A DNA stretch of 64,000 bases from Bacteroidota bacterium (GTDB taxonomy: Bacteria > Bacteroidota > Bacteroidia > Bacteroidales > JAAYUG01), in contig JAKPTE010000016.1 in the NCBI GenBank assembly GCA_029571215.1, positions 124,001-188,000 of the forward strand, in the 5' to 3' direction. Each line of letters starts with the position of its first letter. The first letter of the stretch is position 1. The translations under genes and the position numbers were made by a program. Below are positions 8,870 to 18,017 of this stretch, piece after piece. Under the pieces are notes generated by a model. The model did not search any database, was not told the origin of the DNA, and saw only the letters and a program-made list of their open reading frames with translations.

Positions 8870-9726
8870 AAAAAGTTCTGATAACAGGAAGCAATGGCCA
8901 GCTGGGAAACGAACTGAGACGATTACTCCAGGGTGATTCTTCTGTCAGATTCCTGTTTACTGATCTCCCTGAACTGGATATTACCTTACCAGCAGCTGTC
9001 AATCAATATATTGAAGAAAACCGGCCGGATATTATAGTTAACTGCGCCGCCTATACCCAGGTTGATAAAGCTGAATCGGAACCCGAGATCGCCTTCAGGG
9101 TGAATACTGAAGGAGTGAAAATTCTGGCACAGGAAGCTCTCAGAACCGGCGCAGCCTTTCTCCATATTTCGACTGATTTTGTTTTTGACGGATCCAAAAG
9201 CACCCCCTATTCGGAAAATGATAAACCCAACCCTCTTTCGGTTTACGGAAAATCAAAACTGGAAGGAGAAAAGTATGCTCTTGAAGCCGGTATGGTTATT
9301 AGAACATCCTGGCTCTATTCATCTTTTGGTCAGAATTTTGTAAAAACTATTCTCCGGCTGGCGAAAGAGAAGGATGAAATCCGGGTGGTTTTTGACCAGA
9401 CCGGTACACCAACTTTCGCCGGTGATCTGGCTCAGGTCATCCTGGCATTTATTTACAGGCACTTTGCCCTGAACACCTTACCCAAAAGGGAAATATTTCA
9501 TTTTTCCAACGAAGGAGTCTGCAGCTGGTACGATTTTGCCCATGAAATTGTTCAGCTGGCACAGTTACCCTGTCGTGTTTCCCCTATTGAGACCCATCAA
9601 TATCCTCTGCCTGCCAGACGTCCACCTTACAGTGTTCTGAACAAACATAAAATCAGGCAATACCTGGGAATCAGTATACCGCACTGGACAGAGAGCCTGC
9701 GGACATATCTGAAAAAATTACATTGA
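8866..9726 (+). CDS. rfbD: dTDP-4-dehydrorhamnose reductase
   Basis: 286 residues. KVLITGSNGQLGNELRRLL is the nucleotide-binding start; NCAAYTQVDKAESEPEIAFRVN, STDFVFDG, and the YGKSKLEGEK catalytic block (Tyr/Lys) follow; the C-terminal RRPPYSVLNKHKI is typical of RmlD. It reduces dTDP-4-keto-rhamnose to dTDP-L-rhamnose with NAD(P)H, the last step of the pathway. It overlaps rfbC by 4 bases and is the last gene of the operon; I see no strong terminator after it. Confidence 0.95.
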   Translation: MKKVLITGSNGQLGNELRRLLQGDSSVRFLFTDLPELDITLPAAVNQYIEENRPDIIVNCAAYTQVDKAESEPEIAFRVNTEGVKILAQEALRTGAAFLHISTDFVFDGSKSTPYSENDKPNPLSVYGKSKLEGEKYALEAGMVIRTSWLYSSFGQNFVKTILRLAKEKDEIRVVFDQTGTPTFAGDLAQVILAFIYRHFALNTLPKREIFHFSNEGVCSWYDFAHEIVQLAQLPCRVSPIETHQYPLPARRPPYSVLNKHKIRQYLGISIPHWTESLRTYLKKLH

Positions 9727-9888
9727 TCTGACGTCTTTGCCCATGAAACCTACCATGTAGCGTTTCAGGAAGTTTTTCTGTTGGTTAACACCATTCGCAA
9801 AACAAAACAGGTATTGGTAATCAGACATTGACCATTGGCAGGGCTGAACTCTTATCCCGGCTTGTTATTCCAGGAACTCAAAAAATAT

Positions 9889-9896
9889 TAGATTTG
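9889..9896 (+). promoter_or_regulatory. Putative -7 box for the phosphohexomutase gene
   Basis: TAGATTTG matches TAnnTTTG, 24 bases before the ATG at 9921. A TTG lies at 9862-9864, but its spacing of 24 bases is longer than the usual 19-21. Confidence 0.42.
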
Positions 9897-9920
9897 CAGT
9901 AACAAAATAACCGACACAAG

Positions 9921-11666
9921 ATGAACCAGAGCGAATTGCTTGAAATATCCAGGAAGAAAGCTGAACAATGGCTATCATCCGACATTGATCCCCAAACCCG
10001 TGAGCAAGTAGAAGCATTGCTGAAAGGTGACGAAAAGAACCTTATTGACAGCTTTTATACCGACCTTGAATTCGGAACCGGAGGACTAAGGGGTATCATG
10101 GGTGCAGGATCCAACCGGATGAACATCTATACCGTGGGAATGGCTACCCAGGGCCTGGCAAATTACCTGCTAAAAGAATTTGCCGGCTATAAGGAGATTA
10201 AGGTTGCTATTGCCCATGACTGCCGGAATAACAGCAGACTGTTTGCCGAAACTACAGCCAGAATTTTCACTGCCAACGGGATTAAAGCCTATCTGTTTGA
10301 AAGCCTCCGTCCAACTCCGGAACTTTCTTTTGCTATTCGCCATTTTAAATGCCAGAGCGGTGTGGTCATCACGGCATCCCACAATCCGAAAGAGTACAAC
10401 GGATACAAAGTTTATTGGGATGACGGAGGCCAGGTTATTAGTCCTCACGACCGAAACATTATTCAGGAAGTGAAAGCCATAAAGAAAATAGCTGACATCA
10501 AATTCAAGGGGGATAATGCTCTGATAATTCCCGTTGGAAAGGAATTTGACGAGATATATACCGACATGATCCACTCCTACTCGCTTGACCCGGAAACCAT
10601 TAAACGCCAGAGTGATCTGAAAATAGTTTACACACCGATTCACGGCACCGGAGTTGAACTTGTGCCCATGGCACTCCGCAAAATTGGATTCAGAAACGTA
10701 ATCCATGTTCCGGAGCAGGATGTGACTGACGGAAATTTTCCCACGGTACACTCCCCCAACCCTGAAGAACCAGCTGCTCTTGCCATGGGACTAGCCAAAG
10801 CAAAGGAAACCAACGCCGATATCCTGATGGGTACCGACCCTGACGCTGATCGTGTTGGAATAGCGGTTAAGGATACCAGCGGGGAATGGATTCTGCTAAA
10901 CGGCAATCAAACAGGTGCATTGTTGATGCATTATCTCATCACCCAATGGGCTCAGAAGGGAAAACTCACCGGCAATGAGTATATTGTAAAGACCATCGTC
11001 ACCAGTGAATTACTGGCTGATATTGCCCGGAAACATGGCATAAAGGTATACGATGTTCTCACAGGATTCAAGTATATAGCCGATATCATAAAACAGAACG
11101 AAGGAAAAGCCACCTTCCTCTGCGGAGCTGAAGAGAGTTACGGATACCTTGTGGGCGATAAAGTACGTGACAAAGATGCTGTCATGTCGTGTGCCATCCT
11201 TGCCGAAGCAGCTGCCTGGGCAAGGGACCGGAAGCTTTCCTTCTTTGAATTGCTCCTTGATATTTATATAGAATTCGGATATTACCTCGAATCCCTTCAT
11301 TCTGTTTACAAAACAGGAGTGGAAGGAGCTGCCATCATACGTGACATGATGCATACCTTCAGGAACAATCCACCTACCCGTGTAGCAGGAACCGACGTGA
11401 CTACCATTCACGACTACTTAACCCAGACTACTACCCGTTTGCCTTCGGGGAAAACGGAACCTATTACCCTACCGAAATCGGATGTAATCCAGTATCTTCT
11501 TGCCGATGGTTCCAAAATTTCCATCAGACCCTCCGGTACGGAACCCAAGATTAAGTTTTATTTCAGCGTGAAAGGAAAACTGGAACGAAAGGAAGATTTT
11601 CAGAAGGTCACCGGACAGTTGAAAGCAAGAATTAAAACCATCATGAACGATCTGAACATTGGATAG
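9921..11666 (+). CDS. Phosphoglucomutase/phosphomannomutase (alpha-D-phosphohexomutase)
   Basis: 581 residues, the length of the PGM2-like long subfamily. All four family sites are visible: the phosphoserine loop TASHNPKEYNGYKVYW, the metal loop GTDPDADRVGIAV, the sugar-specificity loop GAEESYGYLVGDKVRDKDAV, and the phosphate-binding RPSGTEPKIKFYF. It interconverts hexose 1- and 6-phosphates, supplying glucose-1-phosphate for the upstream RfbA and for UDP-glucose. A gap of 194 bases and its own -7-like box separate it from rfbD. Exact sugar preference cannot be told from sequence. Confidence 0.93.
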   Translation: MNQSELLEISRKKAEQWLSSDIDPQTREQVEALLKGDEKNLIDSFYTDLEFGTGGLRGIMGAGSNRMNIYTVGMATQGLANYLLKEFAGYKEIKVAIAHDCRNNSRLFAETTARIFTANGIKAYLFESLRPTPELSFAIRHFKCQSGVVITASHNPKEYNGYKVYWDDGGQVISPHDRNIIQEVKAIKKIADIKFKGDNALIIPVGKEFDEIYTDMIHSYSLDPETIKRQSDLKIVYTPIHGTGVELVPMALRKIGFRNVIHVPEQDVTDGNFPTVHSPNPEEPAALAMGLAKAKETNADILMGTDPDADRVGIAVKDTSGEWILLNGNQTGALLMHYLITQWAQKGKLTGNEYIVKTIVTSELLADIARKHGIKVYDVLTGFKYIADIIKQNEGKATFLCGAEESYGYLVGDKVRDKDAVMSCAILAEAAAWARDRKLSFFELLLDIYIEFGYYLESLHSVYKTGVEGAAIIRDMMHTFRNNPPTRVAGTDVTTIHDYLTQTTTRLPSGKTEPITLPKSDVIQYLLADGSKISIRPSGTEPKIKFYFSVKGKLERKEDFQKVTGQLKARIKTIMNDLNIG

Positions 11667-11699
11667 TTCCTGTCTGTTATTTTATAAAAACCCGCTACA

Positions 11700-12116
11700 A
11701 TGAAAAGTTACCGGAAGGAATTGTGGTTTGAGACCCCGCACCGGCGCGATTTTATCAATATTACACCTCAGGTGGAGCAATGTCTCTCAGAAAGCGGTAT
11801 CCGCGAAGGGCTTTGCCTGGTCAATGCCATGCATATTACGGCCAGCGTTTTCATCAATGATGACGAATCAGGCCTTCACCAGGATTTTGAAACCTGGCTG
11901 GAAAAACTGGCACCTGAAAAGCCTTATTCCCAATACAGACATAACGGATTTGAAGATAATGCCGACGCCCATCTTAAACGTACCATCATGGGACGCGAAG
12001 TTGTCGTGGCTGTCACCAATGGGCAACTCGACTTCGGCCCCTGGGAACAAATCTTTTACGGAGAATTTGACGGAAAAAGAAAGAAAAGAGTTCTGGTGAA
12101 AATCATCGGTGAATGA
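11700..12116 (+). CDS. YjbQ/UPF0047 family protein (secondary thiamine-phosphate synthase-like)
   Basis: 138 residues. The arrangement [81 protein letters not shown] is the full YjbQ family pattern, with conserved His and the GxWxQIFxxExDG loop. Family members show weak thiamine-phosphate synthase activity, but the physiological role is unsettled. It follows the mutase by 33 bases. No other thiamine genes are nearby, so context does not help. Confidence 0.88.
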   Translation: MKSYRKELWFETPHRRDFINITPQVEQCLSESGIREGLCLVNAMHITASVFINDDESGLHQDFETWLEKLAPEKPYSQYRHNGFEDNADAHLKRTIMGREVVVAVTNGQLDFGPWEQIFYGEFDGKRKKRVLVKIIGE

Positions 12117-12201
12117 GGTGGTTTTTCCTTAAGAACCTTTCCCTACACCTTCAACAAAATCTTTAACAAACTGCAGGTTATTGTTCACCATCTGTTCTTT
12201 T

Positions 12202-14142
12202 ATGAAGAAATTCATCTACGGATTGTCTTTATGTTCGGGGCTCCAAAGCGGAACCCTTTGGATATCTGCCCAGGAAACACCTCATTTTACAGTTGATTCG
12301 GTTGTTGTCGTCTCTTTACAGACACCACAATATCTTCGGGAAACCGGACGAAGCATCAGTGTGATCAGAAGAAGCACTCTACAGACGATGCCGGTGAGTT
12401 CAGCTGATGAACTTTTCCGCTATATTCCAGGCGTTGAAGCCAATATGCGGGGCATGGGAGGCGTTCAGTCCGATTTCTCCATCCGGGGTTCCACATTCAA
12501 CCAGGTACTTGTGCTGGTGGATGGGATGCGCATCAATGATCCATTGACAGGTCATTTCAACAATGATCTTCCGGTTAGCCGGGAAGAGATAGAACGGATA
12601 GAAGTGGTCAGAGGTCCGGTATCACTCGTTTACGGAAGTGATGCAGTGGGTGGAGTGATCAATGTGGTTACCAAAGCTTTTTCAGCCTTTAACTACGAGA
12701 ATGGAGTCAACAGTTCAGGAGAAGTTGCCCTGGGCAACCAAAGAAACCTCACTTCCTCTGCCGGAATACAGGCTGCAACAAAACATCTTTTTGTCAGGGG
12801 TGGGCTCTCCCTGAACCAATGTCCTTCGATGCCACTCGGTACGGGTTTTCATTCCGATTACGATGTTCGCCAGGCCACAGTATCCGCATCAGGACAGATC
12901 AGAGAAAGTACACGGATTGCATTCCGTATAACAGGTTATTTAAAAGAGTTCGACGCGCGAAACTTCTATACTGTAAGCCCTTCTGATTCAGCCCGCGAAG
13001 AAATGAGAGGGTACTGGATACAAACCCAGTTACTCAATGACAAAGAACGGAAACAGACCCGTCTCACAATATCCTTCCGGGAAAACCATGATGACTTTCT
13101 TTTCAACAGTCTTTCCCCGCACAACATCCATACTACCCATGCGGGAACCGTGCAGTTTACCCAAACCCGCCTACTGAAGAGAATTACTTTCACCTATGGA
13201 TTTCAGGGCCATCTGCGGACAATTCAAAGTACCGACAGAGGGGATCATTCGGAAACACAGGCAGGCTTCTTTGGGAACTTTGCATATAAACCCGGCGAAA
13301 CAATTGTGGTTGTCTCCGGTTTACGGGGTGAACTCCATGAGACAGCGGGTCTTCAGATGATACCCCAGATATCGGTTTCCTGGAAACCCGGAAAATGGTA
13401 CCTCCATGCCTCGGCAGGAAAGTCAGTACGAAACCCTGATTTTACCGAACGATTCGTGAGTACGGCACTGCCCTGGCTTGCACCGGGGAGAAACCTCGGT
13501 AATCCCCGCCTTCTGCCTGAAAAGTCTTGGACCTTTGATTTGGGTGCTGACAGAAAACTGTCTGTTTTTTTTACCGCAGGAGTCACAGTTTTCACCAGAA
13601 ACAGCAGGAATCTGATTGACTACATCCTGACAAACAGCCGCGATATTCCCGAAAACAACAATCTTGTGCCTGACACCGGTTATTTTTATGCCGGGAATGT
13701 ACGTTTTTTATCAACGCAGGGGCTGGAAGGTTATCTGACAGGAGAAGTTCCTGCAGGACCTATAAACATACAGGCTACAGCCGGTCTGATGCTGCTGAAA
13801 TCATCGAACAGGGAAAATATCATCACAAAATATATAGCTGGTCATGCAAAGCAACTGGTTACAGGAAACCTTGCTGTTACGCACGGACCAATTACTTTTT
13901 CATTAAGTAGCATTTACAAAATCAGAAAAAAACCGGAGTATGCCCCGGCCATCAATACTACCCTTCCTGAGAAGTACATTGTTTTCAACAGCAGCCTGGA
14001 ATGGAACCTTTTCAGCAACAGATTCTCCGTTCGGTTCATTGCGCATAATCTTACTGACGTAAAGTATGCTGATGTACTGGGCGCCGGAATGCCCCGAAGA
14101 TGGTTTTCAGCTGGTATTCGTTGGAACAGTATAGGTTTTTGA
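12202..14142 (+). CDS. TonB-dependent outer-membrane receptor
   Basis: 646 residues from the ATG at 12202 (MKKFIYGLSLCSGLQSG); the track start is a TTG 7 codons earlier. A weak signal peptide ends near SAQ. The plug domain is clear: RRSTLQTMPVSSADELFRYIPGVEANMRGMGGVQSDFSIRGSTFNQVLVLVDGMRINDP, then EIERIEVVRGPVSLVYGSDAVGGVINVVTK. The remaining ~480 residues form alternating beta strands of a 22-stranded barrel, ending in the RFSVRFIAHNLTDVKYADV type C-terminus. It imports a ligand through the outer membrane using TonB energy. The ligand is not evident; there is no SusD partner or N-terminal carboxypeptidase-like domain, so it is a simple cofactor or siderophore-type receptor. Confidence 0.9.
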   Translation: MKKFIYGLSLCSGLQSGTLWISAQETPHFTVDSVVVVSLQTPQYLRETGRSISVIRRSTLQTMPVSSADELFRYIPGVEANMRGMGGVQSDFSIRGSTFNQVLVLVDGMRINDPLTGHFNNDLPVSREEIERIEVVRGPVSLVYGSDAVGGVINVVTKAFSAFNYENGVNSSGEVALGNQRNLTSSAGIQAATKHLFVRGGLSLNQCPSMPLGTGFHSDYDVRQATVSASGQIRESTRIAFRITGYLKEFDARNFYTVSPSDSAREEMRGYWIQTQLLNDKERKQTRLTISFRENHDDFLFNSLSPHNIHTTHAGTVQFTQTRLLKRITFTYGFQGHLRTIQSTDRGDHSETQAGFFGNFAYKPGETIVVVSGLRGELHETAGLQMIPQISVSWKPGKWYLHASAGKSVRNPDFTERFVSTALPWLAPGRNLGNPRLLPEKSWTFDLGADRKLSVFFTAGVTVFTRNSRNLIDYILTNSRDIPENNNLVPDTGYFYAGNVRFLSTQGLEGYLTGEVPAGPINIQATAGLMLLKSSNRENIITKYIAGHAKQLVTGNLAVTHGPITFSLSSIYKIRKKPEYAPAINTTLPEKYIVFNSSLEWNLFSNRFSVRFIAHNLTDVKYADVLGAGMPRRWFSAGIRWNSIGF

Positions 14143-14163
14143 AAAGAATCAGCATTCAGTCAA

Positions 14164-15552
14164 TCAGTAAGATACGAGATATACCTTATCTGTACCTCTG
14201 GTAACTGCCGTGTATAACCAGCGGATGTACTCCCTGTCATATATATCCTGGCGACCCGGATCAACAAACACCGTTTGCCATTGCCCACCCTGGGCCTTAT
14301 GGCATGTTACCGCATAGGCAAACTTAACCTGAAGAGCGTTGAACCACGGATTAGTACGCAAATAATCCTGGATTTTTTTCCCCGAACTCAAATCATATTC
14401 CTGCAAAATGGCCTGCATAAGCTCTTTCTGTTTTTCAGCCGGCAATGAAGGCGCCTCTGCCGTTATCGTATCGAACAGAAGTTTCACATCTGCCTCCAGA
14501 TCATTATAATCAGGAAAGACCACCGAAGCATCAGCAAAATGGAAGCCATACAGCTCGTCCGTGCGTCGTATACGCTTCAGCCTTAGGATATCGCCATTGG
14601 CAATAAATCCCATTGCTTCACCTTCTGCAAGCCAGAAATAATCGTTTTTTACCACCATCATAACATCACCCGACGAGAGTTCTTCTTCACGGTAGAGAAT
14701 CTGACGCCTGATTCCTGCATTATAGCGGTTGCTCTGACGGTTTGACCGGCAGATGACAATTACGTTTTCCATTCCCTGTTTCCTGTATTCCTGTTCAAGA
14801 TATTCCGGCACCTCAGCCGGCGCAAGTGATGCAATATCAGAATACCTGTCAGGTTCCATGCCAGGTTTTCTGTAGTCCTCATTTTCCAGCATGTTCCTCA
14901 GGGAGGTGGCAAACGAAAGAATTCCCGATCCGGAAGACTGCCTTAGCACTTCGGTAAGCAGAACTTTTCGCACCGAAAGACCAAACCGTTGGAGCGCTTC
15001 GGGTTGCAAAGCAGGGCTTACTGACAGTCCAACCGGAGGTAACTGGGCAGTATCGCCCATCAGTACCAGCCGGCAATTCTGACCACTGTAAACATAGGAA
15101 ATGAGATCGGAAAGCAGATTTCCCGAACCAAACAGAGACACGTCCCGGTTCGTCTCTCCTATCATGGAGGCTTCATCAACAATAAAAACCGTATCGGTAT
15201 GAAGGTTCCTGTCACGTACAAAGTCTGCAAAGCCTGCAGGAGAAAGCAGTTGCCGGTAAATTTTTTTATGGATTGTACTGGCCGGGAATCCTGAATACTG
15301 TGACAATACTTTTGCAGCCCGTCCCGTCGGAGCCAGCAATACAAATCCCTTGTTCAGCGCACGAAGCACCTGCACCAGCGAAGCCACAAGAGTTGTCTTG
15401 CCGGTTCCCGCATAGCCCGTTACAAGCATGACTTCGTTCTGATTCCCGGAATATAGAAAGTCACCGAATTGCTCTATGAAGCGTCTCTGATCAGGAGTCG
15501 GATCATAGGGAAAATTTGATAAAATACTATCTGTCAATATTCTGGAATCCAT
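14164..15552 (-). CDS. RecD-like ATP-dependent DNA helicase (AAA family, UvrD C-terminal fold)
   Basis: 462 residues from the ATG at 15552; the track's extra 16 codons begin with TTG and are not needed. Walker A is VTGYAGTGKTTLVASLV and Walker B is VFIVDEASMIGE. LMGDTAQLPPVG, VCRSNRQSNRYN, and the C-terminal FAYAVTCHKAQGGQWQTVFVD and LYTAVTRGTDKVYLV are superfamily 1B (RecD/Dda) helicase motifs. No RecB or RecC is nearby, so this is a stand-alone RecD-like enzyme, common in Bacteroidetes, rather than an exonuclease V subunit. It is divergent from the 15661 gene. Confidence 0.87.
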   Translation of the reverse strand: MDSRILTDSILSNFPYDPTPDQRRFIEQFGDFLYSGNQNEVMLVTGYAGTGKTTLVASLVQVLRALNKGFVLLAPTGRAAKVLSQYSGFPASTIHKKIYRQLLSPAGFADFVRDRNLHTDTVFIVDEASMIGETNRDVSLFGSGNLLSDLISYVYSGQNCRLVLMGDTAQLPPVGLSVSPALQPEALQRFGLSVRKVLLTEVLRQSSGSGILSFATSLRNMLENEDYRKPGMEPDRYSDIASLAPAEVPEYLEQEYRKQGMENVIVICRSNRQSNRYNAGIRRQILYREEELSSGDVMMVVKNDYFWLAEGEAMGFIANGDILRLKRIRRTDELYGFHFADASVVFPDYNDLEADVKLLFDTITAEAPSLPAEKQKELMQAILQEYDLSSGKKIQDYLRTNPWFNALQVKFAYAVTCHKAQGGQWQTVFVDPGRQDIYDREYIRWLYTAVTRGTDKVYLVSY

Positions 15553-15629
15553 TCCGGTTTTCCGGTTCTGATGAAAATATTTCCATGTTCTTGGCCTCAA
15601 AGTTAGTCGTTGTCATATCATTTTTTTAT

Positions 15630-15637
15630 TAATTTTG
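15630..15637 (+). promoter_or_regulatory. Putative -7 box for the 15661-17669 gene set
   Basis: TAATTTTG matches TAnnTTTG, 24 bases upstream of the ATG at 15661. A TTG at 15610-15612 gives a 17-base spacing, slightly short. Confidence 0.5.
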
Positions 15638-15660
15638 CTGCATTCAAAAAACACAATACC

Positions 15661-16287
15661 ATGAGGACTGCTATTCAGATTGTATTGACGATATCGATCG
15701 TTGTTCTGGCTTATCTGTTATATGACGGCATCATGAAGCCTATCCGTTTTAACCGCGAGAAAGACAAACGGTACGAAAAAACCATTGAGCGACTGAAAGC
15801 CATCCGAACCGCCGAAGTTGCCTTTAAGGTGGAAAACGGACATTATACAGCCAGTTTTGACTCCCTTATTTCCTTCATTAAAAACGGAAACTTCCGGGTT
15901 GTGAAGAAATACGGTATGCTCTCCGATAGTTTGCTCCAGGCTGGATGGACAGAGAAGCAAGCTCTGAAAAAAGGAATAATCCGCAGGGATACGGTTCTGG
16001 TTCCGATTCTCGATTCACTTTTCGGGAAAAATTATCCCATTGATTCCATTCGTTATGTTCCTTACACTCCTGGTATAGAGTTCAAACTTAAAACCAATAC
16101 GGTTGAAACAGGAAAAGTAAAGGTCAATGTGTTTGAAGCATCTGTTGAAAACGACATTCTTCTGAATGGTCTGGATCCTCAGCTTATTATCAACCTGAAC
16201 GACGAACGAAAGAAAATGACGGGATTTCCGGGACTACGTGTCGGGAGTGTTGAGGAAGCAAACAACAATGCAGGAAACTGGGAATAA
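15661..16287 (+). CDS. Uncharacterised membrane-anchored protein
   Basis: 208 residues from the ATG at 15661; the ORF-track start is a TTG 17 codons upstream, ahead of the probable -7 box. One N-terminal membrane segment (IQIVLTISIVVLAYLLYDGIM) is followed by a soluble domain rich in charged residues (RFNREKDKRYEKTIERLKAIRTAEVAFKVENGHYTASFDSLISFI). This stretch resembles the post-helix portion of type IV pilin/pseudopilin-like proteins, but no prepilin cleavage motif is seen, so I do not assign that function. It is followed after 6 bases by the DUF3822 gene and then rsmD, suggesting one operon. Confidence 0.75.
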   Translation: MRTAIQIVLTISIVVLAYLLYDGIMKPIRFNREKDKRYEKTIERLKAIRTAEVAFKVENGHYTASFDSLISFIKNGNFRVVKKYGMLSDSLLQAGWTEKQALKKGIIRRDTVLVPILDSLFGKNYPIDSIRYVPYTPGIEFKLKTNTVETGKVKVNVFEASVENDILLNGLDPQLIINLNDERKKMTGFPGLRVGSVEEANNNAGNWE

Positions 16288-16293
16288 CAATTC

Positions 16294-17139
16294 ATGAACG
16301 AAAAAATTTTCGTTGCCCCTTCATTACGTACCGAACAATACTCTGATACCGACCTGTCCATTCAGATTGCTCCGGATGGACTGGTTTTTTTTGCACGCAT
16401 CTCATCCACCAATGAGTGCAAAGCATTAGCAATGCATCCTGTTCCTCCTGATCTGAATGAAGAAAGCTGGATCGATGAACTGGAAAAGATTCTGACCGAG
16501 AATGCCTGGTTGAAAGGCAACTGGAAATCCGTCAGGATTCTTTGGATTACCGGTAAATGGATTTCTGTTCCCTCAGCATATTTTCGCCCGGAGGAAGCCA
16601 GAAATTTTCTTTTGTACCATAACTTGTTCAGAGAATACGACGAAGTACATTATTATTCCATTAAGAAACCGGAAACAACGTTTGTCTTTCCTGTTCCCGG
16701 AGCTGTTAGTCAAATTCTAAGAAATATTTTCCCCTCGTTCCATTATTTTCCATCATGGGCTCCTGTGAGCTTGCAGTTTGATGCTGCAAGACCGCAAGGG
16801 CTATGCGTACTTTTACATTATGGTTTTGCTGACTATTTTGTACATTCCGGGCAGGAAATCAGCAATTTCAGTCGTTTCAACTGGCAGGAACCTTCTGATA
16901 TTCTGTTTTTTCTTGCAAAAATTTCGCGGGATTTTTCTATCGATCTGGTTTCAGGAAATCTTATCGTATGCGGATATCCGGGTCTTAAGAAGGCCGCTGA
17001 AACTGAAATGTTGATTCGTGAATACTTTCCGACTCTCAATGCCCGAATGCCGGCGCTTCAGATGGAACCTGCCATACTAGCCATGCTGCATCCTTTTGAA
17101 ATTCCGGTTCAGTTAATGAATCTCTACCTGTGCGAATAA
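16294..17139 (+). CDS. DUF3822 family protein
   Basis: 281 residues with no signal peptide or membrane segment. I recognise it from its overall character and its position directly before rsmD, an arrangement common in Bacteroidetes for DUF3822 proteins. Visible features are an N-terminal segment ending in DLSIQIAPDGLVFFARIS and a C-terminal half with SLQFDAARPQGLCVLLHYGFADYFVHSGQEIS and DLVSGNLIVCGYPGLKK. These resemble the strand-turn pattern of actin/hexokinase-like folds, which is only an impression. Its function is unknown. It overlaps the GTG start of rsmD by 10 bases. Confidence 0.75.
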   Translation: MNEKIFVAPSLRTEQYSDTDLSIQIAPDGLVFFARISSTNECKALAMHPVPPDLNEESWIDELEKILTENAWLKGNWKSVRILWITGKWISVPSAYFRPEEARNFLLYHNLFREYDEVHYYSIKKPETTFVFPVPGAVSQILRNIFPSFHYFPSWAPVSLQFDAARPQGLCVLLHYGFADYFVHSGQEISNFSRFNWQEPSDILFFLAKISRDFSIDLVSGNLIVCGYPGLKKAAETEMLIREYFPTLNARMPALQMEPAILAMLHPFEIPVQLMNLYLCE

Positions 17140-17669
17140 TCAGCGGAAAATATAAGGGAAGACACATCCAGCCGCCACGTAATTTCAGAGCACGACCTAC
17201 CACTGATTTTGCACGGGTGGCTCTGTTCAACATCCTTGCCAATTATTTCGATTTTGAAGAAATATCGGTACTGGATCTCTTTGCCGGTACGGGGATAATA
17301 GGATATGAGTTTGCATCCCGCGGGTGTCATAACCTTACTTCAGTGGAAAACCATCCTGTGCACGCTGCCTTCATTCGCCGCATGATCAGGGAACTCTCCT
17401 TCGAAGGCTTCCGGCTCATGGAAAGGGACGTTTTCAGCTTCCTTGAGCATCATCAGACACAATACGATGTGATTTTCTGCGATCCACCTTACGATATGGA
17501 AGGAATCAGCAATCTTCCTGACGTTATACTGCAGCATAAACTCTTAGCCAAAGAAGGGATACTGGTGATGGAACATTCCGGAAAAATTACCTTCGCCGGA
17601 CATCCCGGATTCTTCGATGAGCGCAGGTATGGGAAAGTTCATTTTAGTTTTTTCAGGATACCTGCGTGA
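17130..17669 (+). CDS. rsmD: 16S rRNA (guanine(966)-N(2))-methyltransferase
   Basis: 179 residues, GTG start at 17130 inside the end of the previous gene. MRIISGKYKGRHIQPP, RPTTDFARVALFNIL, LDLFAGTGIIGYEFASRG (SAM-binding) and FCDPPYDM (the DPPY catalytic motif of N6/N2 methylases) are the RsmD signature in order. It methylates G966 of 16S rRNA during 30S assembly, using S-adenosylmethionine. It is last in a three-gene operon and lies 75 bases before the tRNA-Asp gene. Confidence 0.93.
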   Translation: MRIISGKYKGRHIQPPRNFRARPTTDFARVALFNILANYFDFEEISVLDLFAGTGIIGYEFASRGCHNLTSVENHPVHAAFIRRMIRELSFEGFRLMERDVFSFLEHHQTQYDVIFCDPPYDMEGISNLPDVILQHKLLAKEGILVMEHSGKITFAGHPGFFDERRYGKVHFSFFRIPA

Positions 17670-17700
17670 ACGAATTTGTCCAAAAATTTGCATCCGGGTG

Positions 17701-17730
17701 TTGCAGGAATAAAATATTGGTATAATTTTG
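17701..17730 (+). promoter_or_regulatory. Promoter of the tRNA-Asp gene
   Basis: TTG at 17701-17703, 19 bases, then TAATTTTG at 17723-17730: both Bacteroidetes elements (-33 TTG, -7 TAnnTTTG) at canonical spacing, ending 15 bases before the tRNA. One of the clearest promoters in the window. Confidence 0.72.
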
Positions 17731-17744
17731 CGTCACCAAATTCT

Positions 17745-17821
17745 GGTGTGGTAGTTCAGCTGGTTAGAATATCGGCCTGTCACGCCGAGGGTCGCGGGTT
17801 CGAGTCCCGTCCACACCGCCA
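17745..17821 (+). tRNA. tRNA-Asp (anticodon GTC), CCA encoded
   Basis: The acceptor stem GGTGTGG (17745-17751) pairs with CCACACC (17811-17817), discriminator G, then an encoded CCA at 17819-17821. The anticodon arm is TCGGC-CTGTCAC-GCCGA with GTC in the loop. The T arm contains GGTTCGAGTCC. All cloverleaf parts are intact. Confidence 0.97.
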
Positions 17822-17833
17822 GCCAGCAATATC

Positions 17834-17867
17834 AGGGTAGCTTAAAAGCTACCCTTTCTTTTTTTCC
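17834..17867 (+). terminator. Intrinsic terminator after tRNA-Asp
   Basis: AGGGTAGCTT/AAGCTACCCT forms a 10-bp stem with a tiny AA loop followed by a T-rich tail (TTCTTTTTTT). It lies 12 bases after the tRNA. Confidence 0.85.
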
Positions 17868-18017
17868 ATTATTGAGGTAACCCATTCCTGCCTTCACAAA
17901 AAATTGATAAATTTAGCCTTGCAAACCAATAAAAAATATTCCCTGAAAAGGAGATTCCCATTGCATTTTCCGCAGGGCAGAAACAGACAAACCATTTGCT
18001 TATTAAATCAATAAAAG

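Noticed and set aside
14164-15552. RecD subunit of exonuclease V
   Set aside because: No recB or recC partners are present, and the protein is short; a stand-alone RecD-like helicase is the safer call.
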